Positions 37,204 to 49,878 of a stretch of DNA of 64,000 nt are shown here, piece after piece. The notes beneath the pieces were generated by a model. It searched no databases. It was given only the letters and a program-made list of their open reading frames with translations, and had not been told where the DNA came from. Within the stretch, counting starts at the first letter, position 1, and every line of letters starts with the position of its first letter. Origin of the DNA: Lucifuga dentata (Eukaryota; Chordata; Actinopteri; Ophidiiformes; Bythitidae); NCBI GenBank assembly GCA_014773175.1, contig VXCM01001559.1:124001-188000 (forward strand), written 5' to 3'. The translations under genes were made by a program, and so were the position numbers.

Positions 37204-37392
37204 GTTCCAAGAAGCAGGTTTATTGAGTTATCTGCATACCTTTGCTCAGTAAGTCCCAGAAACCCCTCAAATTTGGAACGTGGACTGAAGTAAAAAAAAA
37301 AAAAAAANAAAAAAAAAAAAAAAAAGAAAAAGGAAAAAAAAGAGCTATTCTGGGGTTTTTACGCAGATAACTCAGTAAACCTGCTTCTTGGA
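37204..37392. mobile_element. Short inverted-repeat element around a poly-A/N gap
   Basis: The left arm ttccaagaagcaggttta and then gagttatctgca is matched by the right arm, tgcttcttgga preceded by agtaaacc and cagataact. The loop holds a poly-A tract with one N (37308). Confidence 0.6.
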
Positions 37393-37924
37393 AAAAAAAT
37401 AACTGTTTGTATTGCAGAGTAACTGTATGCTGCAGAATTCATATGGGTAGATGGAGAAATTTCATATTTCGCTCTGTCTGGTCATAATGCACTTTGTAGT
37501 TTTCCATTTTGTGTTTTCTGATGTGAAACTTCATTATTTATTGTGTAACTGCAGCATGGTGTCCTCAGGCTCTATCCTGTGGTTGAAACTCATGCTACTC
37601 CCATATGTTTGTTTTCATATTTGTAGAATATTCCTCACTCTCCCTGAGTTTCGCTTATCACATCATTTTATCACACACATAAAAACTTTATGTCTACAGA
37701 CAATTCTTTGTGGAATATTGAATGAATCTGTGTGTGTGTATCTGTACTTTCACCCTCAGCTGAGCTTTCCCAATAAAGAAGACGCACCTGCTTGAGACTA
37801 GAACTGCCTCAGACTTATTATATATTTAAAAAAAAATTCTACAACAATTACACATTACACACAGTATAGCAGATAGGACTAGTTTGTCATCTTGCTCACT
37901 GTGTAAATCTTGAATGCAAACACT

Positions 37925-37925
37925 G

Positions 37926-37978
<53 letters not shown>
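37925..37978. repeat. Compound self-complementary (GT)n(AT)n(AC)n microsatellite
   Basis: The GT tract, AT tract and AC tract together form a near-perfect palindrome, able to fold into a hairpin. Intergenic. Confidence 0.95.
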
Positions 37979-38084
37979 TATATTGCAATCTATATTCTTG
38001 CTTTGTGTTAATGTCAAAAAATCTGAAAACTGTAAAGGCAAATATCAAATGGGAAGTAGATGAAGTGTTGGTGTCTAATTGGAC

Positions 38085-38520
38085 AGGAATGTTTGGATGA
38101 CCAAATATTCAAAACAAGAAGCACTTCGACCGTATTGTCAACATCTGTTCAAAAATCACTGGTAATAAACTAAGAAGCATCGCTTCATTTCACCAAATTC
38201 AGACTGTCCAAAAAGTCAAATCCATCCTCCAAGAGCCTTCACACATCCTCAACTCCTCCTTTGAATGGCTTCCCTCTGGAAGATGCTAAACAGTACAAAG
38301 GAGAAAGATACTTGTTCCTGAGACAGTTCATCTCCTTAACCTCAGCATTTAACTTCTCAAACCCCCACCCCAAAGTGACACACTATGCACCTTTTTTTTT
38401 TTTTTTAAAATCACATTATATTAATGGTCACCTTTTTAAGATGTACTTAATGTCTGTTTTTATATGCCTGCTATTTTAATTGCCCTTCAGTGACAAATAA
38501 AGTTTATTGAAATGAATTGA
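38085..38520 (+). mobile_element. LINE 3' end fragment
   Basis: The plus strand, in broken frames, resembles the C-terminal region of L2/Rex1-type LINEs: HFDRIVNICSKITG, KVKSILQEPSHILNSSFEWL and PSGRC. It ends in a caaataaagtttattgaa tail. Truncated and degenerate. Confidence 0.6.
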
Positions 38521-38624
38521 AAAAAGATGTGTGGAAGGGATTTACAGTTTTGTTGGTATCATTTTTTCAATATTTCCCTTAATACAACTGCCTAGAGAGA
38601 GACACAAATTATAAAACAGAAAGG

Positions 38625-38770
38625 CCCAGGCTGAATCCAGAGGGTGCTGGGTTCACATCCCCCTCAGGCCTTTCCACATGCAGGTTGCATGTTTTTCCTG
38701 CTTCTGCGTGGGAGCTGCAGTCCAAAAACATACAGGTTATGATAGCTCACGTGTATGTCCCTTGAGATTG
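38625..38770 (+). mobile_element. Degenerate SINE-like fragment
   Basis: It contains gggtgctgggttcacatccc, a ctgcgtgggagctgcagtcc block and aaaaacatacaggttatga, recognisable as a decayed copy of the family at 48080-48400. Confidence 0.4.
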
Positions 38771-38863
38771 AAAAAACAAGAAAAAAAAAGAATGAATAAA
38801 AGTACACAAACAACAACATTCACCCACTTTATCAAGGAGCTATGTGGCTTTAAGTCATTTTAA

Positions 38864-39425
38864 AAGACCATGCTGGCCATTTTGCATTTTTGAGCCTAAT
38901 ATATTCAATTATCATGTTACATTACTGACAACCATTTCCCAAAGGATAAAACCGTATTTCAGCTTTCCTGATATTTTGCAAAATCTCTTAATCTTTCAAA
39001 ATCAAATATTCAAGNNNNNNNNNNNNNNNNNNNNNNNNNNNNNNNNNNNNNNNNNNNNNNNNNNNNNNNNNNNNNNNNNNNNNNNNNNNNNNNNNNNNNN
39101 NNNNNNNNNNNNNNNNNNNNNNNNNNNNNNNNNNNNNNNNNNNNNNNNNNNNNAAAAAAAAAAAAAAAAAAAAAACCTGAATAGATGTCTTTTTTGCGAT
39201 GATGGATTACCTATCCAAAGAATGTTTCAAGTATCAACAAGTTGGTTTTACCAGAATGAACTGAAACCAATGGCAGGAAAGGTAGAAATGTTTTTTTTTT
39301 TTTNTTTTTTTTTTTTTTTTAATTCACCATTCCAGTAGTATGCTTTGGGAAATGATTGTCAGTAACGTTACGTGCATAAAAATTGAATATTAGGCTCAAA
39401 CATGGAAAATGACTGGTATGGTACT
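38864..39425 (-). mobile_element. TTAA-flanked MITE, copy 3 (contains the N gap)
   Basis: TTAA at 38860-38863 and 39426-39429. The terminal sequence is AAGACCATGCTGG at the left, with a degenerate ggtatggtact at the right. A 139-bp run of N (39015-39153) and a poly-T/N block near 39292-39320 interrupt it. Confidence 0.7.
39015..39153. other. Assembly gap (139 N)
   Basis: A continuous run of N inside MITE copy 3, followed by poly-A. The true length is unknown. Confidence 0.98.
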
Positions 39426-40651
39426 TTAACACGACATGTGAATATGTTAGGGTCAGATCTGTTTGTATGGCGTCAGAAAGCCATATAAAACATGTACAAA
39501 ACTTCTTTCAGAGGGTGAATGCACGTGTACCGTGCCACACCACCTATACAGTTATGCGAGTAATGTGGTGCTTAATGCCTTTGGGTGTCAGCTAAATGCA
39601 GAATGGCAGTGCTCTGGTAGCTGGTGGACATCGCCTTTTATCAGCTGTGTTTTCCAGCTCTGCTCAGCAAGAAGAAAGTCTGTTCTGTGCTCTGTTATAA
39701 GGAAATAGTGTTCTGTCAGAAACACCCTGAACGAGTTCACAGATGAACTATACTCTTTTATTTCATTTTCAACATTGAAAAATATTCAAGCACAAACACA
39801 ATTTGTGCATTCATGTATGCTGCCAAAAAAGAAAAGAAAAAAAAACTTTTACTGTAACTACTGGAGTCTTTCTGCAGAGTGAGAAAGAGTGCGAGAGTTC
39901 AATGAAATTGGGATGACAAAGTTTTCCGAAACCAACTGGAAAAACTGAAAAGTATAAATGAAACAAGGCTGCTTTCATGCTTTCTGAAATGTTGAGAAAC
40001 CTTTTTTTTTTTTCTGAAAAAGTTGGCATTCCAGACAAAACAGACATTGACGTGACAACAGCAAAGCCTGATCTGAGGAAATATATATTTATTTTTGAAA
40101 AAGTCCATTATTCATTGGATATGCATATAAATTGTGAACCATGTGTCACCTACTCAACTTTATACAACCACAGTAATAAAAAATCTTCCCTTAAAACTGC
40201 AACATTTTTATCTTTGCATCACAAACTCTGCAGCACTGATGCAATTTTAATATCTTCTAGTTAATTTTTTGGGTTGAACAATCTGAAAACAATTTTGATT
40301 TCTTTGGTTCTCACCAACTCCTGATATAAAATCATAGCCAGCCATTTTGAGCAAACTTTACTCTACATATCTTACATAAATTAACTGAAAAAAATTAAAT
40401 TAACAAAGTAAACTTGTGGCTTATGAAAAAATTTGAGTATTTAGAAAACTAAACCATGACAGTTTTTCTCAAGAGTTTGGGGAGAAGAAAGCAGAGCTCA
40501 AATGAATGTTGAACTTACATTCATCAGATGGACAGAGACATGACTCAGATGAATATTCATGTTACTGTGAATCTACCATGTAAATAGAAAACAGTTTGCT
40601 TACATGTTCACCATAATAACTTTGCTAACATAACTAAGGAATAGGTGACTA

Positions 40652-41027
40652 CACTGAAAAAAAATGCTACTTTGAATTTACTTAATTTTGAATTTACTTA
40701 ATTTTTAGTCCATGTGTACGCATGGGAAAACTGATGTTGACCCCTTTTAGATGTTACATATAAAAATTTAACTTTATTTAATTGATTTAAATGTTATTTT
40801 TTTCTGCTCAATATTTTTAATTAATTGGAATTAATGATAATAATAGAGTTGTGACATTTTTTTCTAGTTGCTTTTAATTAAATAAAATTAGAATGTTTGA
40901 AGCACTGAGAGATATAATTCAACTACTCAAAAATATTGAGTAGAACAAAATTAAATAAGGCTAAATGAAATAAAGCTAAATTTTTAAATGTAACATCTAA
41001 AAGCGGTCAACATCAGTTTTTTCAGTG
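40652..41027. mobile_element. TA-flanked palindromic MITE
   Basis: Flanking TA dinucleotides at 40650-40651 and 41028-41029, termini CACTGAAAAAA and TTTTTTCAGTG. Inner inverted repeats include ctgatgttgacc and gatgttacat. 376 bp, non-coding, AT-rich. Confidence 0.7.
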
Positions 41028-41404
41028 TATCCATTTACTGTATTTTGGAGAATTTCTTCAAAGATTGCTTAATTTGACTTTAACTTTAACCAGGATAAAA
41101 TGGTGCTAATTTTTATTGTCCTAACACCAACTAGAGCATCAACCCAGAACAGAAAGCTGTAATAATTCATTTTTGTCCACTAGCTGGTAGAAAAACTTCG
41201 AAACAAGCTGACTGTCCTGACACATTATTGCCTTATAACATTGTCATTGTTCACCAGATTTTCATTCATTTGTTCATGATTTATTTAATGCTTGTCAGAT
41301 GATGCATATTGCACATTATGACAAATTTTTTTTTTTAAATGGCTTGGAAAAAAAGAAATCAGTTGATAAAAATAGGGTTGAGTGCAACTAAGACCCAACT
41401 ACAA

Positions 41405-41560
41405 TATCAGAATCAGAATCAAAAGTCATTTATTAGCCATTTGCATACAAGGAATGTATCTTGGCTTCCTCCTGATACAAAGAGCAACATTCAAACAGAA
41501 TAAAAAATATAATAAATATTAAAAAAAAAAGCATATGCCATAAAACTAGGAAAATCAGAC
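41405..41560 (-). mobile_element. LINE 3'-tail-like fragment
   Basis: The sequence agaatcagaatcaaaagtca followed by tttattagcc and aaggaatgtatcttggc resembles the 3' tails of teleost LINEs read in reverse. Short and without coding content. Confidence 0.35.
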
Positions 41561-41868
41561 TACACTTAAAAATGTCTTTAGAGCTGCCATAGCTCCACAA
41601 TACAAATATAACATTTTGTAGTACAATGGTCTCTGCAGTTTTATTTATGTCAACCATAACATGAATATGAAGGCTTGCTTTGCTGAAACAGAATGCCTTT
41701 ATGATCATATAAAAATGGGAAATTTCCATTTATATTTTCAGAGTGATGTTACTTGAATCTGAATGAATGAAAATTCTGTCATTTAATGAATGTATGTTTC
41801 CTAAATGCATGACCCAAAAGTATGTATGTATTTTTAAGTAAGCTAATATTTGGAGACACGTGGAGATG

Positions 41869-41873
<5 letters not shown>

Positions 41874-41921
<48 letters not shown>
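41874..41921. repeat. (GA)n microsatellite
   Basis: About 24 pure GA units in the intergenic region. Confidence 0.98.
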
Positions 41922-41924
<3 letters not shown>

Positions 41925-42545
41925 TATGTTCAGAATGTGGCTTTCACTGTGGAAAGGAGTTTACAAAAAAAAACACGAAAATTCAACCGAAACTCTGTCA
42001 CCTCTCACCACTGCAGCTCAGTTTGACCAGTTACAGATTACAGCTACAAACTGCAGTACCTGTGACTGTTCAGAGTACAAATATGACTACTAATAAGTAC
42101 TAAAATCCTTAGTAAAAGTAGTGAGGGTAGTGACATCATAACAGAATAACGCTCCATAGACATAAAGGTGTTCTATTAACTTACCGAAGTAAAAGGAGTC
42201 GCATGTATGCAAGAATCAAAAGTACAAGTACTCAGCATGAAGAATTGTTTCTTTCAATGATTGCTCTGATGATGTGCTTTTGATATGCTAATGCATTAAT
42301 AATTAGAATCTGAATGTTTTTTCAACATCAAGATTTTTTTGCCGTCTGATCAGCTGATGGAAAGTCCACTCTTTTTTTTCCCCATTGTATGAAAATTCTC
42401 TCAAGCTCTTTAGATCATGTCTAAAAGTCATCAAGTGTGTGTCAGCAAGCTACAACAAGGCTGTTTTTCAGGGTCCAGGGAAAAAAATTGATATTTTGGA
42501 GATACTACAGTCTTATTAACATCTGCTATACTATGTATATATATG

Positions 42546-42548
<3 letters not shown>

Positions 42549-42594
<46 letters not shown>

Positions 42595-42604
42595 NATATA
42601 TACA
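42549..42604. repeat. (AT)n microsatellite with an N
   Basis: AT repeats interrupted by a single N at 42595; the true length was not resolved by the assembly. Confidence 0.95.
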
Positions 42605-43729
42605 TACATACATGTATATAGATAGATATGTGTGGTGTCATATCAGTGCAGTAGAGCAAAAAGTACAACATTTCCCTCTGAAACGTAGTAGGGGAAACAC
42701 AGAAAGTCAAGCGCCTCAAAGATGCTTAAGTACACTATTTGATTAAATGTATTTAGTTACTTCCCGGCTCTGTCTCGGTACCCTTAAATTACTTACAATT
42801 TCACCCTTGCTTATATTATATCATTGCAGCTTTGTCTGATGAGACACTTTTGCCTTGTTTTACAGGTTTTTCATATACTGAGGTAGACTTTGAATGAAAA
42901 TTTGTTCAGTTTGTCAAACAATTAAGTCATTTTTTCCCACTCTGCATCCAGTATAAATAGCATAGTCTACAGTTAGGTATACACCCTGTCTGAAAAATAT
43001 TAGACATATATTCTCAACATGGAAGCAAACAGTCAGGAGGAAATATGAAACAAATGATGATGCAATTTTGCCGTGCAGGAACATTCAGCCAGGGTTTGTT
43101 GTTTGAAGTTTAGCCCAGGTATACTTCTGTTACAGTATTCAGCTTTACATCCTCTGAGGATGAAAAATAGCAGTTCAACCCTCAACTTCTCACATTTAGT
43201 ATTCTCTCCAGCATCTTTCAGGTTCTCATCAGGGAGGTTCATGGAGAGTGTGTTTTGCAGTTCAATAAGCTCTCCACCGATCTGTATTTCATGAAAGCTG
43301 CAAACAAAAGGCTGGGAAAGGGATTGAGTTGTGTGAAATGACACAAATAGCATTAGCTGTCATCATCTCCACTTAAACTCAATCAACACATCCACTATAA
43401 GTCAAGTGGCGTTCATTTGCCCATGTAGAAGCAACATTTTTTTTAGGTGTTTGAAATTCTGTAATTGCACGTGTTGCTATTTCCTGCTCTATGAGGGCAC
43501 AGAGGAACCGGGCTGAAAGAGCAGCTTTGTCTCTGCTCCAGTTTGGCTTTTTTTTTTTTTTTCNTTTTTTTTTTTTTTCCTACTCTTTAACTCTGGGCTG
43601 AAAGCTGAAGTTTCAATGGCGAGGCATGGCGCTCTCAGATGGTTTAGCAGTTAATTAGCAGTAGGACAGTGATGCAAAAACCTGTGTTAATTTGTTGCAC
43701 TTTGGTCTGAGTTCACCATTTGTTTGCAT

Positions 43730-44205
43730 CAGCATGTGTTTGTCTGTCAGCAGGATATCTGTAAAAGAACTTTTAAAAAAGTAAAAATAACAAACAGATT
43801 TCTATGAAATTTTGCACAAAGGTGAAACTTGGGTCAATAAAGAGATGATTAGAATTTGAGGCAGATCAGGATCCAGATACTGGATTTTCTTTCACTTTTT
43901 TTTCTTTAACATTGTGAGATAGGGCATTTGGTGCTATTTATTTATTTATTTAAGCCGATTTCTGGAAAGCTAAGATATCCTCTGCGAAGGATTTTATCAG
44001 ATCATACTCTGCATCCTGTATCCACAATACAATCCGGATCACCTCCAAAATTTGATCAGTTCTTCCTCTTGACATTGATATGAGATTGATATCAATCTGC
44101 CCCCCAAAATTTCAGCCAAATATGTCCATACTTTTTGAGATATTCAGCTAAAAACAAACAGCTGGACAGACAGACAAAATAAAATACCTCCTTGGTGGAG
44201 GTAAA
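43730..44205. repeat. Teleost interspersed repeat ending in the 'cctccttggtggaggt' motif
   Basis: The left end gtttgtctgtcagcaggata and the right end aaaacaaacagctggacaga then acctccttggtggaggtaa are characteristic of a frequent teleost repeat whose halves are partly complementary. Non-coding; origin unassigned. Confidence 0.5.
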
Positions 44206-44599
44206 AATGCAATCATATGTATCCTATGATGGACTATCAACAGGTGCCAGTTTACTCAGGTTCTGGAACAGCTTCACCTGTTAGCAAAGTGCATGGTGGA
44301 GTGAAGCTGCCTGAGGGACAAACTCCTGCAACATGTCCTATAAAGAACAGCTTTGTTTTGAAAAAATGATGTTTCGGCTCAAGGCCTTAAACCTATATGA
44401 TCCCCATAGAGACTTTGAGTGGCATCACATATATGCAGCATAATGTCACTTAGCTTAAAATGTATTTTTGAAGTGGCCACTTGCTGAGATCCTCTTTGCC
44501 TCCAGAGGTACGCCTCTGAGAAATGTGACAAGCTTCAGTTTGCTTTTATTTTGAAATCCTCAGGGCGGAAGCGATTTTGCTTCACTGTGTGTGTCTTGA

Positions 44600-44730
44600 C
44601 AGAGGTGTTCCCTCTGAGCTGTGACTTTGGTCCCACTCTCTCTTTCCTCTGCACACAGTGGAGCATCCTAAGCCTTTGGCCTCTGCTGCTCACAGGGACT
44701 TTAAAACTCACATCTTGACACTTTGGAGCT
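44600..44730 (+). promoter_or_regulatory. Putative acan core promoter
   Basis: A TATA-like TTTAAAA at 44700-44706 precedes the putative exon 1. CTTTG-type motifs (in agcctttggcct near 44670 and in acactttgg near 44720) resemble SOX-family cores, which would fit a cartilage gene. Single short motifs like these are weak evidence. Confidence 0.3.
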
Positions 44731-44820
44731 CCACTCACAAAAAAAGAAAAAAAAAGAAACACAACTGAGGAAGAGTTTGACTTCAGCGTTCAACAGGTTT
44801 GGAGCTTTTTCCTGCAACAG
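44730..44820 (+). other. acan: Putative non-coding exon 1 of acan
   Basis: The stretch ends in a near-ideal donor, CAACAG|GTGAGC at 44820/44821, 25-30 nt or more downstream of a TATA-like TTTAAAA (44700-44706). It contains no ATG that opens the protein. Aggrecan genes typically have a non-coding first exon and a long first intron, as here (44821-49878). The start is approximate. Confidence 0.5.
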
Positions 44821-46174
44821 GTGAGCAATATACCTTGTTTTACTGTCTGGGACTATTTAGTCATATTTCATGACGAAACTAATTTTCACAAACATTTATG
44901 CTGCACATACTAGTCATCATTTCTCTGATCATTTTCACTAAACTCTAAACTGTATACATGTTTCCAGATTTATGTCAGGCTGAAAAGCTGATTTTACCTT
45001 CACGATACACACCTGTTAATTCAGTAGCCATCTTTCATCTTCCTGATTATTTTTTTCTGATGAAGAAAAATCATTTGTAAAAAGAGAACAAATGGAAATG
45101 AAGGGACTCGGGTTAGTCATATTTCATGAAGAAGTATGGAAGGACTAATTTTCTGTGATTTTGGAGTTTCATCTGCAAATGAAAAAAACATGTTTATTAA
45201 TTTTGGACAGTCCTGAGTTATATCTGAATAGCTTCACAAAATAAAATAATAAAGGCAATTAGAGGAAAAAACTACAAAATAATAAAACTACAAACTACAA
45301 AATAATACCAATTGTGGCATAAATTTTACACGAGAGTAGACAAATAACACAGAAACTAAATATATGCTCCACGTCATTGTGATAAACTTTTCATCATCCC
45401 ACAGGAGATGAATACCTTAATGTGTGGAAATATAAAAAATGAACTTGCAGAATGTTTATATTCAGGTATAAAACACATTTAAGAACAACTGGTGTTGGCT
45501 GAAGTATTAGAAAGTCAGTAAATCTGTAAAATGAAACTACATCAACTCACTTGACACACACAAACTTACATAACGTGTCAGTTAAAGTGATTTTTCTGTT
45601 AGACCAGTAAATAGCTTCTGTGAGTTATGGATTATCATTTACAATCATTTAAACCTGATTGGTCAAATGAGAGGTGTTCTTCATTTAGAAAAAAAAAAAA
45701 AAAANAAAAAAAAAAAAAAAAAGATGGAGGGCTCTTTATCTGTTCAGCTGGAGCTGCAGCCTGGGGCCCCTCCCTCCACGTCTGAATGTGGGCAGTGTTG
45801 AGATGTGATGGAAAGGGCCTCCTCACTGTGCTGTTTACACAGGCCCAAGTGTCGTCAGAGCTTCGGGCGTGGGGGCGGGGGGGAACAGATCTGGTCTTAT
45901 GGGCCCTGGGCTCTCTGGGAGTTGGCCTTACCACACCGGCTGAATGAGCGCAGTGTGGAGCTGACCACGAGCATGGCTCACACACAACCCTAATGATCTG
46001 TTGCTTCATCACAGCTCCACATTTTAGTCAGAGAGAGACCCTCCCCCCAGCTGAAAACTATTTTTAAGATTTTTTTTAGAGGCATCAAAAAGTTAACTCT
46101 ACCAGCCCTGTGCGACTTTTAGGCTAGAAATAACCATTATAAGGCGAATATTCAGGGTACATCCTCTATTTTTA

Positions 46175-46345
46175 CTTCTGCTAAAGAGGTTGTTGGCATC
46201 CGTTGATTTGTTTGTTTGATTTTGATTGTTAGCAGGTTTACTCAAAAAGCTATGAACCCATTTTAATGAAACTTAGTAGGAAATGGGGCATGGCCAAAGG
46301 AAGAAGCCATGAAATCTTACCACTGATTTGGACACAGGAGCAGAT
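46175..46345. repeat. Partial copy of the same teleost repeat family as 43730-44205
   Basis: It shows gttagcaggtttactcaaaa, a ctatgaacccattttaatga block and tggccaaaggaagaagccat, the left half of the family. Confidence 0.45.
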
Positions 46346-47010
46346 GCAAGAATTTTCAAATGATACCTTAACATTTGAGAATATAGTTTTTTTTTCCTAT
46401 ATGTTTTTGTTAATTTCTCAAAAAAAAAAAAAAAAAAAATACAATGATCTTAATTTTAAACACTCTGTCATATTTATCCCATGATGCTATCAATTGCTGT
46501 ACAGTAACAAATATGTCAGGAACATACAGTAGCTGAGATTCACCAGCATGCAAACGCTTTTTAATGTACAAATATTTAATAGTTACAGAGATAGATCCAG
46601 AAAAATGTTATGTTCATTGTAGGAGTTTGTTTGTTTTTTTTTTGTTTTTTTTTTTTNTTTTTTTTTTTGTCTTTGAACCAGTACCAGACACAAGACACAT
46701 TTGGGTGGAGTGATGACTCTTTCTTCATTTTTCTTTTATGCTTCCACAAACACTTCCAACTTTTGAGTTGCGTCATAGTCTTGTATCATTTACCAAGTCA
46801 GGCAGCGAGTGGAAGACATGAGACATGCTGGACGACTGTGTGATCAGTTGGCTCTAGTTTCGACTTATGCTCATTAAAAACCAGAATAAAAACACACACG
46901 CACGTGCGCGTGCACACACTCACACACACATACACACACACACACAATAGGTGCACATGTTCGTTTTTGTTGCTTCTGTTATTTTATGTCATAAAGATGA
47001 TCAGCCTTAA

Positions 47011-47527
47011 AGGACCATACCAGCTATTTCGCAAGTTTAAGCCCAGTAATACTACCCGCATACATATTGTATGCGGGTAGTTTTACTGGGCTTATTGGTT
47101 ACTGATAACCAATTTCCAAAACATAAAACTGTATTTTTTAGTATTCCTGTTATTTTGCAAAATCCCCTAATCTTTCAAAATCAAATGTTCAGGTGATACA
47201 TCCACCTTAAAATTCAGTGTTTTGCCTGCTAACACTTTTGCCAGATTGTAGAAGGCACGGTTGTTTTAATTTCTCAGTAAAAGCCATCTTCTCCTGGGAC
47301 TATATTCCCAGGCGGAGACATACATTGTCTTCTGTGCAGCTCCATGTTGGACTAGTTAAGTAGAGTTACTTTGACAAACAACTTAATAGACATAGTGTTC
47401 ACTGTGATTCATTACTTATCACATTTTAAGTCTCTACAAGTTGATTTTAATAGCATACTGGAATGAAACCAATGGCAGTCTGGAAGGAAGGCAAAATTCT
47501 AAAATTTACTGCTCCTTTAGTATATTT

Positions 47528-47558
<31 letters not shown>

Positions 47559-47628
47559 GCTAGTAACATAACTTGTACGCAGGTTGCATTTATTGGGCTC
47601 AAACATGCTAAATTGCTGTTATTCTCCT
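47011..47628 (-). mobile_element. TTAA-flanked MITE, copy 4
   Basis: AGGACCATACC follows TTAA at 47007-47010; the other end is followed by TTAA at 47629-47632. 618 bp, in inverted orientation relative to copies 1 and 5. Its left arm contains a 24-bp-arm hairpin (47040-47091) absent from the other copies. Confidence 0.75.
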
Positions 47629-48079
47629 TTAAAGGTTACATAAACTCTATTTTGAGTTTATGCAACTTCATGCCTGAATTTAAAAGGGGGGATTCACCCT
47701 CTGCTGCATCTCTAGCAATAAGTGAGCAATTTGTTCAGGTTGCAGAAAGCACGTTCTGTTTGCTGTTTGTATGAACTTGTTGAATCTGTATTAAGTGCCA
47801 GAGTTGCAGCCATACCTGGACGGATGCCCTGCTGAGAGCTTAGTCAGTCGCTACCAAGCTATCTGTGAATGAACACTCTGTGCTTCACAACACTGCATAC
47901 TATTTCATTTCGTCTATGATTTTTTTTTTTTTCTAGTCCACACTAGTCAGATGAAGACCTCATGGCGTAGATTGCCTCAGAAATGACTTTGTGTTCATCC
48001 TCACTACTAAAGTTATCCCGAGTGTTTGTCATTGTGTTACGGATTAAATAAGACACTTCAAGCTTCATTGAATATTTAG

Positions 48080-48400
48080 ATGTGTGGCATGATGGCGCGG
48101 TGGTTTGCACTATCATCTCACAGCGAGAAGGTCCTGGGTTTAAGTCCATCTGGGTGCTCTGGTTTCCTTCCACGGTCCAAAGACACACACCTTAGGAGAA
48201 TTGGAACCTCCAAGTTTCCCATTGGTGTAGATGAGATTGTGTGTGTGTATGTGTGTTTTAAGCCTGTGATAGAGTGGCAACCTGTCCAAGGTGTACCCCG
48301 CCTGTCACCCAATGAATACTGGGATATGCCTCATCTTTTACACAGTAAAGGAGGGAGGAGCAGGAACTCTTACTCAGGCTGCTAAACATAACAACAGCAA
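48080..48400 (+). mobile_element. SINE-like teleost repeat
   Basis: It contains ggcgcggtggtttgcactat, tctcacagcgagaaggtcct, ggtccaaagacacacacctt and caacctgtccaaggtgtacc, segments of a very common teleost interspersed repeat with a tRNA-like head. The superfamily name is not certain. Confidence 0.6.
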
Positions 48401-48699
48401 ACATTTACTTTTGAAATGACTGCAGCTCCTTGTTTGCCCGTGAGGAAGTAAAAGACAGTTTTTGATGAGTAATCACAGGCTGAGCATGTGAGTGTCATGG
48501 CTGTATGGCGGCTTTATTCCTCTTGGAAATGTTGTTGCTTCGTAGATTGGAAAAACTAATTTGGAAAATGAAAGTCAGCTCAGTTTGGGACTGTTGCTTT
48601 CTTTATAACAGCACATGTGCAGACGTGACTCAGACAGACTTGAGTTGCAAATTTGGTTAGTTTAGAAAATCAGAAAAAGACTTGCAACTCAACATATTA

Positions 48700-49030
48700 T
48701 TATGGTTATCTATCCATTATCCATACCCGCGTATCTATTCAGGGTCATAGGGGGCTGGAACCTATCCAAGCAGTCACTGGGCAAGAGGCAGGGTACACCT
48801 GGGAAGATCTCCAGCCTATCACAGGGCACACACCTACGGTCAATTAGAGTTTCCAATTCAGCTAACCTGCATGTCTTTGGAGGTGGGAGAAAACCCACAC
48901 AGACAACATACAAACTCCAAAAAGAAAGAACCTAGTCAGATTTGAACCCATGACCTTCTTGCTGTGGTGCAAAAAGGTCATGCTAACCCGCTAACCATCA
49001 TGCTAACCACCAAGCCACTGTGCCACCCCA
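48700..49030 (-). mobile_element. SINE-like teleost repeat, opposite orientation
   Basis: The complement of the family at 48080-48400: ggctggaacctatccaagca, gcaagaggcagggtacacct, cacacctacggtcaattaga, aacctgcatgtctttggagg, ending gccactgtgccaccc. The two copies face each other in acan intron 1. Confidence 0.65.
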
Positions 49031-49139
49031 TTAATGTTCTTATTTCTATTGAGGGTCTACTGTGTTTTAAAACTTTCACAATGCTTTAGTTTGCAAAAAA
49101 AGAAAAAAAAGAAAGAAAAAAGAAGAAGAAGAAACACAT

Positions 49140-49177
<38 letters not shown>

Positions 49178-49878
49178 ACCTCTGCTGCAGCACCATTATG
49201 AACGCAGGAAATTTTACGGACTGTCCCTTTATGTCCCTTTATCCCCCACCCCCACCCCCACCCCACAAAACACTGCTCTGTTCTGGTTGGTCAGCTGAGT
49301 CAAACACCGGCTCATTAGTCGATGCTTTAGTAGGCGTGTCTAACCAGGTGTGAGGCAGGTAAAGTCACGTGTTACATGTTGATGTCAACATGTTACAGAA
49401 GTAAAGAACCTTTTGGATTTATCTTACTGGATACATTTCTGTAGGAGTCAACCTTTAGTTTTGATACTTCAACAATGTCCAACACAAACTCCTACAAATT
49501 ACAGGTTTTCATAGCCAAAAATATGTTGATCTGTTGCATAAAAGCTTTTTTTTTTTGCAGTTTAGCTTTTTTTTTTCTAAATTCAATATAAAAGCTGAAA
49601 TTACATAAATGATTTAGCCTCTGTTATTAATCGCATTGTTATTGAGATATTTATATAATTCCCCCTGTCAGCTGTAACACTATATGACATTAAGTGATGC
49701 GACTAGGCATGATGCACATCTGAGAAAATAAAATATCTTACATTGCATCTTCTTATGATGATATTGTATCTTAATGCTCCTTACAGTCATGTGTGTGTGG
49801 CAATTATATAGACTTTGATTCATAATCATGCTGTTATTTGCATTTAGCTCATTTCTGTTTTTTTTTTTTAAATTTCAG

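Larger units (their letters stand above)
34750..44650. other. Intergenic region between the divergent ppip5k1 and acan promoters
   Basis: No open frame here looks like a real gene. Remnants present are a repeat-like block at about 35370-35660, a palindromic MITE (37204-37392), a LINE 3' end (38085-38520), a SINE-like fragment (38625-38770), a TTAA MITE with an N gap (38864-39425), a TA-flanked MITE (40652-41027), a LINE-tail-like fragment (41405-41560), GA and AT microsatellites, and part of a teleost interspersed repeat (43730-44205). Confidence 0.6.
44821..49878. other. First intron of acan (inferred)
   Basis: A 5-kb AT-rich intron. It carries an N gap in poly-A (about 45690-45722), a partial teleost repeat (46175-46345), a poly-T/N block (about 46627-46668), CA-rich sequence (46893-46946), a TTAA MITE (47011-47628) and two SINE-like copies in opposite orientation (48080-48400 and 48700-49030). 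I see no coding sequence. Confidence 0.55.

Noticed and set aside
38844..39338. 164-codon open frame spanning the N gap
   Set aside because: It is open only because N codons cannot stop; the sequence is a MITE.
43033..43353. 106-codon minus-strand open frame with no repeats
   Set aside because: No recognised domain, no supporting splice sites, and an overlapping frame on the other strand; insufficient evidence for a gene.
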